Shown: positions 8,976-17,682 of the stretch, in pieces | Layout: each line of letters opens with the position of its first letter | Numbering within the stretch: the first letter of the stretch is position 1 | NCBI GenBank assembly: GCA_964446955.1 | Contig: CAYUQJ010000007.1 | Location: 62,001-126,000 of the forward strand | Direction of reading: 5' to 3' | Source: Leptolinea sp964446955 | GTDB taxonomy: Bacteria > Chloroflexota > Anaerolineae > Anaerolineales > Anaerolineaceae | DNA length: 64,000 nt | The notes under the pieces: model-generated | What the model saw: the letters and a program-made list of their open reading frames with translations, nothing else | What the model was told of the DNA's origin: nothing | The model's database searches: none | Position numbers and translations under genes: made by a program

Positions 8976-10728
8976 AAATAGCTTCTGCTATAGTTCTACA
9001 AAACTTAAGAGGTTCGGCTAATGGTGTATCGATCAATTGAGCAATTACTTTGGGATTATCCCTGATGAAATCGAACATGAAAGTGGCTTTTCTTTTTTGC
9101 ATCTCTGCTACGATATCTTCTTCCTGTTCAATTCCCAGGTATTCAGTAACATTTTGGGGTATCAAATGAAATAAGTCATGCTCGAGATCTATACCAGATA
9201 AGAAAATGCCATTTTGCTGTAATTTGGCGATTATCCTAGTTGAATATTCGGCGATATCATGAGGAGGAACTGGTGTATCAAAGCCTGACAAGTTGCCAAT
9301 ATTTTGTAGGAGTGACTTCAATTCCTCGTCAGGGGTAAAAATCATTGTAAAAATATCCACTGCTCGTTGAATGCCAGCGAGTCGGTATTTTTCTTGTTTG
9401 GGAATCTTGAAAACATCATTATCTGTTCTCATGACAAACGGAATTCTTAATGAGCTCAATAAACTTACATATGGTTTGAAACCTATTCCATCTACCATGA
9501 GAACACTAATATTGAATTTGTCCAGATCGACACCAATGGCGTTTGCGAGTGCTTTATAAAGGAGTTTCTCTGAGGGCCCTTCAACTAAAAAAACTAAATC
9601 TGCGAAAAAGACTTCCGCAGACATAATATTTAATCGATATCCAAATTCGATAAATTTCGCTTCAATGAAAGGATTAATCCCATTACCAGCTGCTTTTGTT
9701 CCCTCTCCATTAAAAAACAATCTAATAATTGATGATGGTGGAACCTCACAAGCTATTTGCGGTGAATGCGATGTAATTATTACCTGGCCCTCGATGGTTG
9801 TCGATAAATATTTGGCTAATTTTCTTTGTTGGTGAGGGTGTAGGTGAGCTTCAGGTTCTTCAATACAAAAAAAGCATACCTCGAGAAGGTCCTGGTTCTT
9901 ATCTCGTCGCATTTGATTTCGAGTTGACCAAAGGGCTAGATGAATCTGATTATTGCGTCCCTCGCCCCCAATTACTACTGACTTGCCCTTTATTTTTGAC
10001 GCTAATTGCAAATCGTCAATAAATGCAGATGGATCAGAAGCACCTACATCAAACACAACATTTTGGCTTTGGTTATGATAGGATAATTCGCCTAATTGTG
10101 AATTGATTCCGGTTGTAGCTGCTTGAACATAACTTAATGAAGTTATCTTCTCATTTACTGTACTGAGACCAGATTCTATTTCCCCTAATATTTGGGTATC
10201 CTCATCAATTTTTTTCTGATCCCGATTAATTCTAGACTCTTCGAGCAATCTTTGCTTTTCTTGACGTATAAAAGAAATGAGATCTCGCCGACTTCCTATG
10301 AATTTGAGATTCAAAACTTTTAGGTAAAATCTATTCTCTATCTCAACTAAACTCTTGTCGTCTTTGCCTAAGAATATTTTGTATGACAATTGGTTGGATT
10401 TGGGATCAATGAACGCTTTATACTCAAGGATCAAATTACCTTCGTCGCTTACATTTTCCCGAAGTTTAGCAATAATGCACTCTTCCACTATGTTGGTAAA
10501 GCATATTTGAATTGATAACTCATAGGTGGGTTCATATGCGTAAAAATCGGTTTGTTTTGGCTCAATGTCTGAATCTGATAAAGACCGATCCATCAAAATC
10601 CGAAGTGCATAAAGTAGATTCGTTTTTCCAACATCATTGCTTCCTATGAGAAGTGATTTATCAGTGAAGTTGATTTTTGAATCTTTAAAATTCCGAAAAC
10701 CTTTCAAGTGAAGCGTTTTTATTTGCAT
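8965..10728 (-). CDS. gajA: GajA: OLD-family ATPase-TOPRIM endonuclease of Gabija
   Basis: A 587-residue protein, about the length of known GajA. The ATPase half has Walker A GSNDVGKT (29-36), a coiled-coil-like middle (about 150-200), CFFCIEEPEAHLHP (Walker B, about 285-298) and TSHS (319-322). The TOPRIM half has LVEGPSE with Glu383, VDGIGFKPY and RTDNDVF with the metal Asp pair (436/438). In Gabija, GajA nicks DNA and is held back by nucleotides until phage infection depletes them. A GGAGGG ribosome site precedes the ATG. The gene pair is AT-rich and looks transferred. Confidence 0.9.
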   Translation of the reverse strand: MQIKTLHLKGFRNFKDSKINFTDKSLLIGSNDVGKTNLLYALRILMDRSLSDSDIEPKQTDFYAYEPTYELSIQICFTNIVEECIIAKLRENVSDEGNLILEYKAFIDPKSNQLSYKIFLGKDDKSLVEIENRFYLKVLNLKFIGSRRDLISFIRQEKQRLLEESRINRDQKKIDEDTQILGEIESGLSTVNEKITSLSYVQAATTGINSQLGELSYHNQSQNVVFDVGASDPSAFIDDLQLASKIKGKSVVIGGEGRNNQIHLALWSTRNQMRRDKNQDLLEVCFFCIEEPEAHLHPHQQRKLAKYLSTTIEGQVIITSHSPQIACEVPPSSIIRLFFNGEGTKAAGNGINPFIEAKFIEFGYRLNIMSAEVFFADLVFLVEGPSEKLLYKALANAIGVDLDKFNISVLMVDGIGFKPYVSLLSSLRIPFVMRTDNDVFKIPKQEKYRLAGIQRAVDIFTMIFTPDEELKSLLQNIGNLSGFDTPVPPHDIAEYSTRIIAKLQQNGIFLSGIDLEHDLFHLIPQNVTEYLGIEQEEDIVAEMQKRKATFMFDFIRDNPKVIAQLIDTPLAEPLKFCRTIAEAIYGT

Positions 10729-10789
10729 TCCTATAGTCCCTCCCTATTCAACTCTAATTCTATTCACTACTATTATTAGTTAGTAGCCC

Positions 10790-10967
10790 GTAGAATGCAC
10801 TCGCCTTTGAGCGCATCACCCTGCAATTCCCCGCTACCAATAATCAACTTGTAGGATACGCTTTTCCTTGAGCGCATCAAATTTATTTCCCCACTACCAA
10901 TAATTAACTTGTAGGATACGCTCGTCCTTGAGCGCATCGATTTTATTTCCCCGCTACCGATAATCAG
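10790..10967 (+). repeat. Three tandem 60-bp units, each headed by a REP element
   Basis: Units begin at 10790, 10851 and 10911. Each starts with GTAG, a 9-nt arm, a 6-nt loop and GAGCGCATC (the 28-nt REP architecture), and goes on with a tail of the type ATTTCCCC(G/A)CTACC(A/G)ATAAT(C/T)A. The last unit stops exactly at the 3' end of the tRNA gene. The array fills the gap between gajA and the tRNA. Confidence 0.85.
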
Positions 10968-11039
10968 TGGGCCCGGATGGATTCGAACCATCGACCAAGA
11001 GGTTATGAGCCCCGTGCTCTGCCGCTGAGCTACGGGCCC
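10968..11039 (-). tRNA. tRNA with CAU anticodon (Ile2 or elongator Met)
   Basis: 72 nt, read on the minus strand. The acceptor arms GGGCCCG and CGGGCCC pair perfectly, the D-arm starts TAGCTCAGC, the anticodon loop is CTCATAA, and the T-arm reads GGTTCGAATCC. No CCA is encoded. A CAU anticodon means Met or, after lysidine modification by TilS, Ile for AUA codons. The acceptor has C4:G69 and C5:G68, which are known TilS identity pairs, and the variable region (CTTGGTC) resembles tRNA-Ile2, so I lean to Ile2. Confidence 0.9.
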
Positions 11040-11060
11040 GACAGATGCCGTTATTATAAT

Positions 11061-12191
11061 TTATTCTGACGCGTTCGTCAGCACTTCTTCGTATTTTGCC
11101 ACAATTTGTTCCAGCGAAAAGGTGCGAGCCATTTCGCGGCTGGCTTTTCGGGCTGCCAGCAGTTCATCCGTATCGGTCAGCCAGGCTCGCAGCGCGGAAG
11201 CGAAACCGGCCGTATCCTGCGGGTCGAACAGCCGCCCGTTGCGCGGTGGGTCCACCAGGTCGGGGTTGCCGCCGGCGCGGCTGAGCAGCAGCGCCAGTCC
11301 CATGGCCATGCCCTGCACGCCCACCACAGGCAGTCCTTCGGAGAGCGACGGCAGGAAGAGGATGTCACTGTCCGCGAACTGTTCCTTCACTTCGGAGGGG
11401 GTCAGCCAGCCGGGGAAGGATACGCGCCCACCCAGTCCCAGGCGTTCCGCCAGCGCCTGCACGTCGGGACGCAGTGCACCGTCGCCGGCCATCACGCACG
11501 TCCACGGAAGGTCTTTGACTTCGTTCAGCGCGTGGATCACGCCCGCGGGGTTCTTCTGCTCCACGAAGCGCCCGGCGAAGGCCACGCGCGGCGGTTCGTG
11601 GACGGTGATCGTCCCGGGGTCGTACTCGGCCGTATCCACCCCGTTGGGTATTACGACGGGCGTCACGCCGGGGTAGGCCTCCTCGGCCAGGCGCGCGGTG
11701 AAGCTGCTCACGGCGCACACCGCCGCCGCCCCGCGCCAGATGGGCGGGGTGAAGGGATAGAGAAAGCGGAACCATTTGCCGGTCTTTTCGGGCACGCCGC
11801 CGGGCACGTCGCCCAGGTGGGCGGTGATGACATACGGCACGCCGCTGAGGATCTTCAACGCCAGTCCCAGCGCGCCCGCCGGGACGGCAAAATGCACGTG
11901 GATCACGTCCGGCTTCCACGCGCGCATCAGTTTCAGGCAGAAGGGCAGGGCAGCCAGCAGATAGCCGGCCATGGCGCCCAGTCCGGCGCGAAATTCCTGT
12001 TTGCGCCCGCTGTTCAGGCGGTGGATGATCACACCGTTCTGGTTCTCTTCACGCGGCAGGCCGTTATAGGCGGCCGTAACCAGGCGTACGTCATGTCCGC
12101 GCGCGGCCAGACCGGCGCAGATGTCCTGCGCCACCCGCCCGCCGCCCCCGCCGATGGGCGGGTATTCGTGGCAGAGGACGAGGACGCGCAT
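11061..12191 (-). CDS. Glycosyltransferase family 4
   Basis: A 376-residue GT-B enzyme. The N-terminal domain opens with CHEYPPIGGGGGRVAQDI (nucleotide-sugar side glycine loop); VIPNGVDTAEYDPG marks the domain junction. The C-terminal domain has LPSLSEGLPVVGVQGMAMG, where the usual E-x7-E pair ends in Gln rather than Glu. It would transfer a sugar from an activated donor to a lipid-linked or surface glycan on the cytosolic side. It is the last gene of a three-gene operon; its ATG shares a base with the stop of the upstream GT2 gene at 12191. Confidence 0.88.
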   Translation of the reverse strand: MRVLVLCHEYPPIGGGGGRVAQDICAGLAARGHDVRLVTAAYNGLPREENQNGVIIHRLNSGRKQEFRAGLGAMAGYLLAALPFCLKLMRAWKPDVIHVHFAVPAGALGLALKILSGVPYVITAHLGDVPGGVPEKTGKWFRFLYPFTPPIWRGAAAVCAVSSFTARLAEEAYPGVTPVVIPNGVDTAEYDPGTITVHEPPRVAFAGRFVEQKNPAGVIHALNEVKDLPWTCVMAGDGALRPDVQALAERLGLGGRVSFPGWLTPSEVKEQFADSDILFLPSLSEGLPVVGVQGMAMGLALLLSRAGGNPDLVDPPRNGRLFDPQDTAGFASALRAWLTDTDELLAARKASREMARTFSLEQIVAKYEEVLTNASE

Positions 12192-13165
12192 TATTTTTCC
12201 CCGGTCAATGCGGATTTTTCGGCGTTGCCCAGCAGGGCGCGCACGGTGTAGGTCGGTTTGGCCTGCGATTCGTGGTAGGTGCGGGCCAGCAGTTCGGCGA
12301 TCAGCCCGAGCAAAATGGACTGGAAGCCCAGAATGAACAACATAACGGTCAACAGCAAAAGCGGTGACCGCACAAGTGATTCGTTGAATTCGATCTTGCG
12401 GAAACCAATGTACAGCAGGGTCAGGAAGCTCAATCCCAGCAGGCCGAAGCCCGAGCCGCCGAACAGGTAGATGGGTTTGTTGGCGTAGCTGGTCAGGAAT
12501 TTTACCGTCACCAGGTCGAGCACCACTTTGATGGTACGTTCCAGCCCGTAGTTGGCTTTGCCGTGCAGGCGCGGGTGGTGGTGCACTTCCATCTCGGCGA
12601 TACGCGCCCCCACCGAACTGGCGTACACCGGGATGAAGCGGTGCATCTCGCCGTACAGGCGGAAGCCGGTGATCACCTCGCGTTTGTAGGCTTTAAGGGT
12701 GCAGCCATAATCGTGCAGCGGCACGCCGGTTACCCAACTGATCAGCCCATTGGCCATGTGTGAGGGCAGAGTGCGGGTGAGCCAGGTATCCTTGCGGTTA
12801 CGGCGCCAGCCGCTGACCACGTCATAGCCCTCTTCAATTTTGGCGATCATGGCGGGGATGTCGCGCGGGTCGTTCTGCATGTCAGCGTCGCACAATACGA
12901 TCAGCTCGCCGGAAGAATAGTCGATTCCGGCGGCGATGGCGGCCGTCTGCCCGAAGTTGCGGCGCAGGATCACGGCATGGTAGTGGGCGGGGTCAGCCTG
13001 AACGAAGGATTCGAGGACCTTCGCGCTGTTATCTCGGCTGCCGTCATCCACCAGCACGGCTTCCCAGTCGTAGTGATTGGACTGCATGACCTCATCCAGC
13101 ACGGATTTGAGCTCCGGCAGGTTGGCTTCTTCGTTATAAACGGGGATGATCACGGAAATTTTCAT
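12191..13165 (-). CDS. GT2 polyprenyl-phosphate sugar transferase
   Basis: 324 residues. The GT-A catalytic domain shows IIPVYNEEANLPEL, VLVDDGSRDNS and LCDADMQNDP (metal-binding DxD region). The C-terminus has two membrane helices (LFGGSGFGLLGLSFLTLLYIGF and LLLLTVMLFILGFQSILLGLIAELLAR), as in ArnC/DPM1-like enzymes. The likely reaction is transfer of a sugar to undecaprenyl phosphate, giving the donor for the membrane glycosyltransferase encoded next door. It overlaps that gene by 4 bp at its start (ATGA). Confidence 0.88.
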   Translation of the reverse strand: MKISVIIPVYNEEANLPELKSVLDEVMQSNHYDWEAVLVDDGSRDNSAKVLESFVQADPAHYHAVILRRNFGQTAAIAAGIDYSSGELIVLCDADMQNDPRDIPAMIAKIEEGYDVVSGWRRNRKDTWLTRTLPSHMANGLISWVTGVPLHDYGCTLKAYKREVITGFRLYGEMHRFIPVYASSVGARIAEMEVHHHPRLHGKANYGLERTIKVVLDLVTVKFLTSYANKPIYLFGGSGFGLLGLSFLTLLYIGFRKIEFNESLVRSPLLLLTVMLFILGFQSILLGLIAELLARTYHESQAKPTYTVRALLGNAEKSALTGEK

Positions 13166-15006
13166 TGGATTCGCTTGAATGTGTGAATTCTGGAGTTATC
13201 CCGGCACGTCGCAATATAGCCGGTGATGGGGAGTTCCTCAAATTTGTCCAAGTCTATCACGTTATTGTATCCCTGTTTATAGCCGTAATCGACGATCAAC
13301 AGGTAGTCGGCCTCGTCCATCCAGCGGCGCTGCAGCTCTTCATTCCAGAAGCCGTAGCGGTAGAGTTGGTCTGAGTCACCGCCACGGCGAAAGGAATAGC
13401 CATCGTTCAACTGCGCGCCGAAGATCTTGATGTCTTTCAAATAGAGCAGCGGCGCGGGTGACAGTCCGCCTTCCCAGTAAACCGTGGAGCCGGGCGGCAC
13501 AAGGGATGCCAGGTGGCGTCCGGCCGCTTCGGTGGTGGCGATCACGTCGCCACCGCAGTCCGGCTCGGGTACATTGCCGAAGACGGGTGTGGGGCTGAGC
13601 AGCAATCCCAGGATGAAAAAGGACAGCAGGGCAAAGGCGCCCCAGCTTGCTCCGGCCGGGCGTTTTCTCATCTGCCTGAAGATGATGGTGATGATGACAA
13701 GGAAGACCACCGCGGCCAGCAGACCGGCGGCAGCGGGGATGATCTGCGACAGCTGGTCATACGTCCAGTTGAATTTGTTGGAGAGCGCGCGCCACAGTTC
13801 GGTGCTGCCGGGCTGGATCTGCAGGTTCTTGACACGCGGCACGGTGAGTGCCATCAACGAATCGTCCAATTCCTGATGCGCGCCGAATCCTATCCCGGTG
13901 CCTGTCAGGAGTATCACCGCGGCGATGACCGTATTGACCGCGGCAGATGTTTTCCGGCGGAACAGCGGCGCGGCGATAGCGACCAGCGCCACACCGAGTA
14001 CGCTGAAAAAATTGAGGTACAGTGCGAAGCAGAATACACAGTAATTCTTCCAGAGGGCTGCCCAGGCGTGGGCAATAGTCATCAGCACAGTCACAGCTAA
14101 TGAGAAAATCACTACACGGAAGGAAGAAATCTTTAACCTGCTGGTTTTATCAGGCCACAGCAACAGAATTATTACAAAACCAAACATCATGGCGAAGTGA
14201 TAGCGCACACCCTGCCAGAAGGAATACAGCCGGGAGTTTAGGCTGATGGTTGGGTGCCAGATGGCTTCGGCGGTGGGAAGTCCGGGGAATAGTTGTTTGA
14301 GCGATACGGGCAGCCACGGCCGCCAGATGTTGGTGACGATATCCGGCCAGTAGATGGCATGGACGACAGACAGCAGCAATAATCCGGGGACAGCCGTGAG
14401 CAGGGCTTTCTTCCAGCCGTGTTCGAAGCCCACGTAAATGAGATATAACCCGAAGACGGGCAGCATATTCTCGCGAGCCAGGATGGCGGCGGCAAATATG
14501 ACCCCGGCTGTTAGCAGGTGCCACAGGAGGCGTCCATGTCCAACGCCGATGGCTACGGCCAGCATCAGCAGGCAGCATACCACGCCTTCCGACAGCGCCT
14601 GGGCGTACATGCGGATGACTCCGGGGTTGACGGCGATCACGCTGACAGCGGCGGCTGCCCACCAGGGACCGGCTTCACGGCGCACGAACCACCACAGCGC
14701 GGCGAGCGTCACCAACCCGAGGAAAACGGCGAACAGGCGGCCGGTCATCAGCCCGGGGCCGAAAAGGGCCTGCGCCGCGCCGGGAATGAGGAATGCCAGG
14801 GGCATCTTGTTCGTCCACACGCCGTAGGGCTGGAACGGCCGGATCACACCGGTGATGAACAGGTAACCCTTGTACAGGTAATTGCCCTCATCCAGCGTGG
14901 ATGGCAGCTGGTGGATGTAAACCAATGCCTGCCCGAGAAAGAGCATCAGGCCGGCGGCAAAGACAATGTACGGAGTGAAGCGGTGCTTCAAAATTCTCGT
15001 GATCAA
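13162..15006 (-). CDS. PMT/GT39-type membrane glycosyltransferase
   Basis: 614 residues with a dozen or so hydrophobic helices and an acidic first loop (QLPSTLDEGNYLYKGYLF), the site of the catalytic Asp/Glu in ArnT and protein O-mannosyltransferases. A hydrophilic C-terminal part (about 500-614) should face outside. Enzymes of this class take a sugar from polyprenyl phosphate, which fits the GT2 gene that follows with a 4-bp overlap. The first gene of the operon. The acceptor is unknown. Confidence 0.8.
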   Translation of the reverse strand: MITRILKHRFTPYIVFAAGLMLFLGQALVYIHQLPSTLDEGNYLYKGYLFITGVIRPFQPYGVWTNKMPLAFLIPGAAQALFGPGLMTGRLFAVFLGLVTLAALWWFVRREAGPWWAAAAVSVIAVNPGVIRMYAQALSEGVVCCLLMLAVAIGVGHGRLLWHLLTAGVIFAAAILARENMLPVFGLYLIYVGFEHGWKKALLTAVPGLLLLSVVHAIYWPDIVTNIWRPWLPVSLKQLFPGLPTAEAIWHPTISLNSRLYSFWQGVRYHFAMMFGFVIILLLWPDKTSRLKISSFRVVIFSLAVTVLMTIAHAWAALWKNYCVFCFALYLNFFSVLGVALVAIAAPLFRRKTSAAVNTVIAAVILLTGTGIGFGAHQELDDSLMALTVPRVKNLQIQPGSTELWRALSNKFNWTYDQLSQIIPAAAGLLAAVVFLVIITIIFRQMRKRPAGASWGAFALLSFFILGLLLSPTPVFGNVPEPDCGGDVIATTEAAGRHLASLVPPGSTVYWEGGLSPAPLLYLKDIKIFGAQLNDGYSFRRGGDSDQLYRYGFWNEELQRRWMDEADYLLIVDYGYKQGYNNVIDLDKFEELPITGYIATCRDNSRIHTFKRIQ

Positions 15007-15210
15007 TAGAAGGCTATTTTATCATTACCGATGATTATGCCGTTGTATGGGGATTTTCGAGTTTCGTGGTGACTAAAGTACGCCCCTGTAATATTTTTGA
15101 TAAATTGACTAAACTTACCAAAGATACAATTCTCAATAGTTTTTTTCGTTCGTTGTCGAATCCTGAAATAGTCGAATAAATTGAAAACAAACCTGAGTTT
15201 GGAGAGAATA

Positions 15211-15963
15211 ATGCAAAAATCGCTATTTCAAGATCTTCCTGATTGGGTCAACAGAGTGTTGAGAGGTATTTATAATTTCGCTCGATCTGTTTATTACTCC
15301 GGCAACGGCCGATTCTGTCCTGTTTGTGGAAAAACCTCCCGAAAATTCGCAGCGTATGGGATCAATCCTCGCGCGGATGCCCGGTGCGTGCACTGTGGAT
15401 CCCTGGAGCGGCACAGGTTCTTATGGTTATTTTTTACAAAAAAAACCAATTTGTTTGACCGAACACCGAAAAAGATGCTTCATGTTGCACCTGAACAGTG
15501 CTTTGAACCGCGATTTAAGGAACTGATCGGGGAGGGTTATATTACTGCTGATCTGTTGGATAACCATGCCATGGTGAAAATGGATATAACCGATATCCAA
15601 TATCCCGCCGATTATTTTGATGTGATTTACTGCAGTCATGTGCTTGAACATGTGCCGGATGATAAAAAGGCAATGCGCGAGTTTCACAGAGTCCTAAAAC
15701 CCGATGGATGGGCAATTCTACTGGTCCCGGTGGATGTGGAGAAGACGATTGAAGATCCCTTCATGGTTGACCCGACCGAACGACTTAAGCTGTTTGGTCA
15801 GGAAGATCATGTGCGTGTGTACGGAAGGGATTATGTTGACCGACTCCGTCAGGCGGGTTTTATGGTTGACGTCACAAAAGTGTCAGATCTCTTCGGAGAA
15901 GAGGACATAGAGCTTATGGGACTCACGCGATCAAGCGGAGAAATTTATTTCTGTAAGAAATAG
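15211..15963 (+). CDS. Zinc-ribbon class I methyltransferase
   Basis: 250 residues. A Cys4 zinc-binding element comes first (FCPVCGKTSRKFAAYG, then RCVHCGSLERHR), followed by a SAM methyltransferase domain with VIYCSHVLEHVPDDKKAMREFHRVLKPDG (motif post II and LkPGG-like motif). Proteins of this shape are common beside glycan clusters, where they methylate sugars or lipids; the substrate here is unknown. I chose the ATG at 15211 because GGAGAG lies 6 nt before it; a TTG at 15181 is the longer option. The gene diverges from the glycosyltransferase operon. Confidence 0.8.
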   Translation: MQKSLFQDLPDWVNRVLRGIYNFARSVYYSGNGRFCPVCGKTSRKFAAYGINPRADARCVHCGSLERHRFLWLFFTKKTNLFDRTPKKMLHVAPEQCFEPRFKELIGEGYITADLLDNHAMVKMDITDIQYPADYFDVIYCSHVLEHVPDDKKAMREFHRVLKPDGWAILLVPVDVEKTIEDPFMVDPTERLKLFGQEDHVRVYGRDYVDRLRQAGFMVDVTKVSDLFGEEDIELMGLTRSSGEIYFCKK

Positions 15964-15997
15964 CCTGACAAATATTCATCAGTAATCAGGTACCCTG

Positions 15998-16016
15998 GCA
16001 AAACTCCCAGTTTTGC
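15998..16016. terminator. Short hairpin between convergent genes
   Basis: GCAAAACT and AGTTTTGC form an 8-bp perfect stem with a CCC loop between the stop codons of the methyltransferase and the PLP decarboxylase. No T-run follows on either strand, so its role as a terminator is only possible. Confidence 0.35.
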
Positions 16017-16048
16017 GCACCAGGAAATTATCCATCCGACTTTTTTGA

Positions 16049-17476
16049 TTATTTGCAAAGCGGCAAATTGACCAGAACATCCCTTATCGAGTTGACCGCC
16101 CTGTCCACATCACCGGCGGTTGTCTGCCAGTTGCAGACCGAGACACGCATACAACGTTTCCCCTGCCAGGTGGTCCCGCCAAAAAATGCCTCGCCGTCCT
16201 TCTGTATCTCCGCGATGACCCGGTCGGTCCACGCGTTATGGTCGGATTCCGTCGCATTTGGAGACGGGTCAAGATAACGGACCAAACCCTGATTGATCTG
16301 CGGTTCCCAGACCATTTCCGCCCCCGGCAGTTCCCCGATCCTCGTGACAAGATCATGGGCGAAAGCGCACGTCCGCTCGATCAGATTGGCTACACCATCA
16401 CGTCCCAGTTGCCGGAGGGCGGCATAGGTGGGCACACCCCGCGCGCGGCGAGACCATTCCGGGTTCCAGTCCATCGGGTCGCGGGCTTCCAGATCATGCA
16501 CCATGTAACTGGCGCGGTAAGACATGGACGCGATATGCACATCCGGATGCGCGATGATGGCATAACCGCAGTCATACGGAACATTCAACCACTTGTGCCC
16601 ATCTGCCACCCAGGAATCGGCATTCTCATATCCATTCAGCAATTGCTTGTATTTTGGACTGGCGGCAGCCCACAATCCGAATGCTCCATCAATATGTGCC
16701 CAGGCTCCAAATTCATGGGCGATCGGGATCAATTCATCGAAGGGGTCAAACGCGCCGATGTTCAGGTCTCCGGCTTGAAGCAGAACGATGGTGGGCTGGT
16801 TCGGGGACTCTTCCAGCGATCTCCGCAGTTCGTCCGCGGTCAACCGGCCATTCGCGTCAATGGGCAGCTCTTTCACGCAATTGCGCCCCAACCCCAGCAA
16901 GCGAACGGCGCGGTCTATGGAACCATGCCGGTGGCTGCCGGTCAGGATACGGATATCAGGCGCGCCAAACAATCCGCTTTCTTCCACGTCCCAGCCCTTT
17001 TGTGCCAGTACCTGATGGCGCGCGGCTGCCAGACAGGTGAAATGCGCCATCTGACTGCCGGTCACAAAACCGATACTGGCTGTCCGCGGAAGCGCCAGCA
17101 AATCCTTGATCCATTTCCCGGCAATCTCTTCCATAACCGCCACGGCGGGACCACCGGCGAATATGGCGGCATTCTGGTCCCATACGGATGTCATCCAATC
17201 CGCGGCCAGAGAGGCCGGGAGCGACCCACCGATCACCCAGCCGAAGAACCGGCCGCCCGCGCAACCCAGTACCCCATCGCGGGAATCGCGGATCAGGTCC
17301 TCCAGAATGGTTTCCGCGTCTGTACCTTTGGCCGTCAGTGGATGGTCGAGGCGTGCATACAATTCGGAATAACCGGCAGTCGGAGTGACAGGAGCGTTTT
17401 TCAGTGACTCTAGATAATCCAACGCATGATCGAGTGTTTTTCCAAGCAAGTTTTTATAATGTGGTGTCTTTGACAT
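16049..17476 (-). CDS. Pyridoxal-dependent decarboxylase, group II
   Basis: 475 residues of a fold-type I PLP enzyme. The cofactor region shows FVTGSQMAHFTCLAAARH, HIDGAFGLW (Asp that pairs with the pyridine ring) and DGHKWLNVPYDCGY, where Lys forms the Schiff base. This is the aromatic-L-amino-acid, glutamate or tyrosine decarboxylase superfamily. The substrate cannot be fixed from sequence reading; similar bacterial proteins are often annotated only as aspartate aminotransferase family. It is a single gene, transcribed away from the FemAB remnant. Confidence 0.85.
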   Translation of the reverse strand: MSKTPHYKNLLGKTLDHALDYLESLKNAPVTPTAGYSELYARLDHPLTAKGTDAETILEDLIRDSRDGVLGCAGGRFFGWVIGGSLPASLAADWMTSVWDQNAAIFAGGPAVAVMEEIAGKWIKDLLALPRTASIGFVTGSQMAHFTCLAAARHQVLAQKGWDVEESGLFGAPDIRILTGSHRHGSIDRAVRLLGLGRNCVKELPIDANGRLTADELRRSLEESPNQPTIVLLQAGDLNIGAFDPFDELIPIAHEFGAWAHIDGAFGLWAAASPKYKQLLNGYENADSWVADGHKWLNVPYDCGYAIIAHPDVHIASMSYRASYMVHDLEARDPMDWNPEWSRRARGVPTYAALRQLGRDGVANLIERTCAFAHDLVTRIGELPGAEMVWEPQINQGLVRYLDPSPNATESDHNAWTDRVIAEIQKDGEAFFGGTTWQGKRCMRVSVCNWQTTAGDVDRAVNSIRDVLVNLPLCK

Positions 17477-17682
17477 TTTGGTTCCTTATTACAAAGATGC
17501 GTAAGTGGTATCTGCATCGGGATTTGTACGATGTTCAGGTTTTGTATTTTATCCGGTTTAAAAGGGAAAACCCTTATGCAAGGGTTTGATAAGTCTTGTT
17601 CTTTGTAACGGCCAGTCTATATGCCGGGATGGATGATTTTAACGCCACCTGTAACATCCGGGCAGAGCCCGAACCGGTCTGT

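Noticed and set aside
10776..10991. 71-aa frame over the tandem array and tRNA
   Set aside because: Its peptide repetition mirrors the 60-bp units, and it overlaps the tRNA.
11106..12251. 381-aa plus-strand frame opposite the GT4 gene
   Set aside because: GC-rich antisense frame; the minus strand has clear glycosyltransferase motifs.
16238..17407. 389-aa plus-strand frame opposite the PLP decarboxylase
   Set aside because: Antisense frame; the minus strand holds the PLP lysine motif and full domain.
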